DNA of 5,500 nt from Victivallales bacterium (GTDB lineage: Bacteria; Verrucomicrobiota; Lentisphaeria; Oligosphaerales; Oligosphaeraceae), in assembly GCA_017431185.1 (NCBI GenBank), contig JAFRLP010000386.1:1-5500 (forward strand). Reading direction: 5' to 3'. A model generated the notes under the pieces. That model ran no database searches, was not told the origin of the DNA, and was given only the letters and a program-made list of their open reading frames with translations. The number at the start of each line of letters is the position of its first letter. Positions within the stretch are counted from its first letter, which is position 1. Positions 4,935 through 5,500 of the stretch are shown here, in pieces. A program made the position numbers and the translations under genes.

Positions 4935-5500
4935 ATGGAGACACAAGCCCCCAAGGTGACCAAAATCCTGGTCATCAATCCTGGTTCCACCTCAACCAAG
5001 GTGAGCCTTTTTGAAAATGAGAAATCGGTCTTCGAGCAGAGCGTCTTCCATGACGCACCGGCGCTTCTGAAGTTTCCCCATGTGAACGACCAGACGCCCT
5101 TCCGCTACCAGGTCATTCTGGACATTCTGGCGGAACATGGCTTCTCCCCTTCCGACATCGATGTATTCGTGGGGCGTGGAGGAAGCGCCTACACCCAGCC
5201 AGGAGGCGTGACGGCGATTGACCAGCGTCTGTATGACGACACCGTGGCGGCCGTGGGCGGCAGCGAGCATCCCGCCAAACTCGGGGTCATGCTGGCCTGG
5301 CAGTTCGCGCAGGCGTTCTCCCGTCCAGCCTACACGCTCAACCCCACCAACGTGGACGAGTACGAGGACTGCGCCCGCCTCACCGGCATCAAGGGGGTCT
5401 ATCGCACCTCCCACTCGCACGTGCTCAACCAAAAGGCGGTCGCCGAACACCATGCCAGAACACTCGGACGCCGCTACGAGGAGTGCAACTTCATCGTCTG
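4935..5500 (+). CDS. buk: Butyrate kinase, N-terminal part (3' end outside window)
   Basis: This acetokinase-family enzyme interconverts butyryl phosphate plus ADP and butyrate plus ATP, the last, ATP-yielding step of one butyrate route (EC 2.7.2.7). It may act on other short- or branched-chain acids. A visible 188 codons represent about half of the usual 355 or so residues. The family's N-terminal phosphate-binding strand ILVINPGSTSTK is at residues 11-22. VGRGG follows near 77-81, and HPAKLGVMLA, NPTNVDE and HVLNQKAVA correspond to conserved butyrate kinase segments, not acetate kinase. The frame ends just where the VHMGGG motif would come. The start is ATG 4935, preceded by GAAGG (4921-4925) nine bases upstream. 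Its usual partner phosphotransbutyrylase (ptb) is not upstream and could only lie beyond the window. It has its own promoter. Confidence 0.92.
   Translation, partial: METQAPKVTKILVINPGSTSTKVSLFENEKSVFEQSVFHDAPALLKFPHVNDQTPFRYQVILDILAEHGFSPSDIDVFVGRGGSAYTQPGGVTAIDQRLYDDTVAAVGGSEHPAKLGVMLAWQFAQAFSRPAYTLNPTNVDEYEDCARLTGIKGVYRTSHSHVLNQKAVAEHHARTLGRRYEECNFIV

Noticed and set aside
4904..5014. 36-codon frame MANELQKAIENG... with AGGAG just upstream, overlapping the start of buk
   Set aside because: The AGGAG at 4896-4900 is only three bases from the ATG, the frame runs into buk out of phase, and the peptide shows no feature. A leader peptide or coupling role cannot be excluded but is unsupported.

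Overview
The window looks like a chromosomal segment from a PVC-group bacterium, most likely Lentisphaerota (Victivallis-like) or a near relative. The main clue is a pseudopilin-like protein that pairs a FTLVELL-type prepilin N-terminus with a C-terminal H-X9-DG motif, a family abundant in Lentisphaerota and Planctomycetota. GC-rich hairpin repeats between genes, an AraC regulator beside a glycoside hydrolase, and a butyrate kinase would suit a saccharolytic fermenter. The taxonomic call is inference.

Layout: (1) Bases 1-399 are the C-terminal 132 codons of endonuclease III (nth). (2) Bases 400-661 hold no gene but contain a promoter (411-438) and a strongly folded stretch (about 451-594) with a closing stem, a long imperfect arm and a small side hairpin. 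It could be a 6S-like small RNA, a structured leader of the next gene, or a small inverted-repeat element, because a 9-bp direct repeat flanks it exactly. (3) Bases 662-1342 encode the H-X9-DG prepilin-like protein, closed by a strong intrinsic terminator. (4) Bases 1399-1983 are gene-free: a 57/60-bp tandem repeat carrying a hairpin in each full unit, then a run of unrelated GC-rich hairpins. (5) Bases 2030-2114 are a complete tRNA-Leu(UAG) with its own promoter and terminator.

(6) Bases 2206-3087 (minus) encode an AraC-family regulator, divergent from (7) a 534-residue MGH1/GH63-like (alpha/alpha)6-barrel glycoside hydrolase at 3234-4838. The 146-bp gap holds back-to-back promoters and short inverted repeats, so the regulator probably controls the hydrolase. 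The best promoter places the hydrolase start at 3234, not at earlier in-frame starts. (8) From 4935 to the window edge is the N-terminal half of a butyrate kinase with its own promoter.

Functionally, the hydrolase (no signal peptide, so probably cytoplasmic) would release sugars from an imported glycoside or oligosaccharide under AraC control, while butyrate kinase would serve fermentation and ATP formation further down. Whether the two are linked is not shown by the sequence. All five promoters proposed here share the -10 hexamer TATATT.
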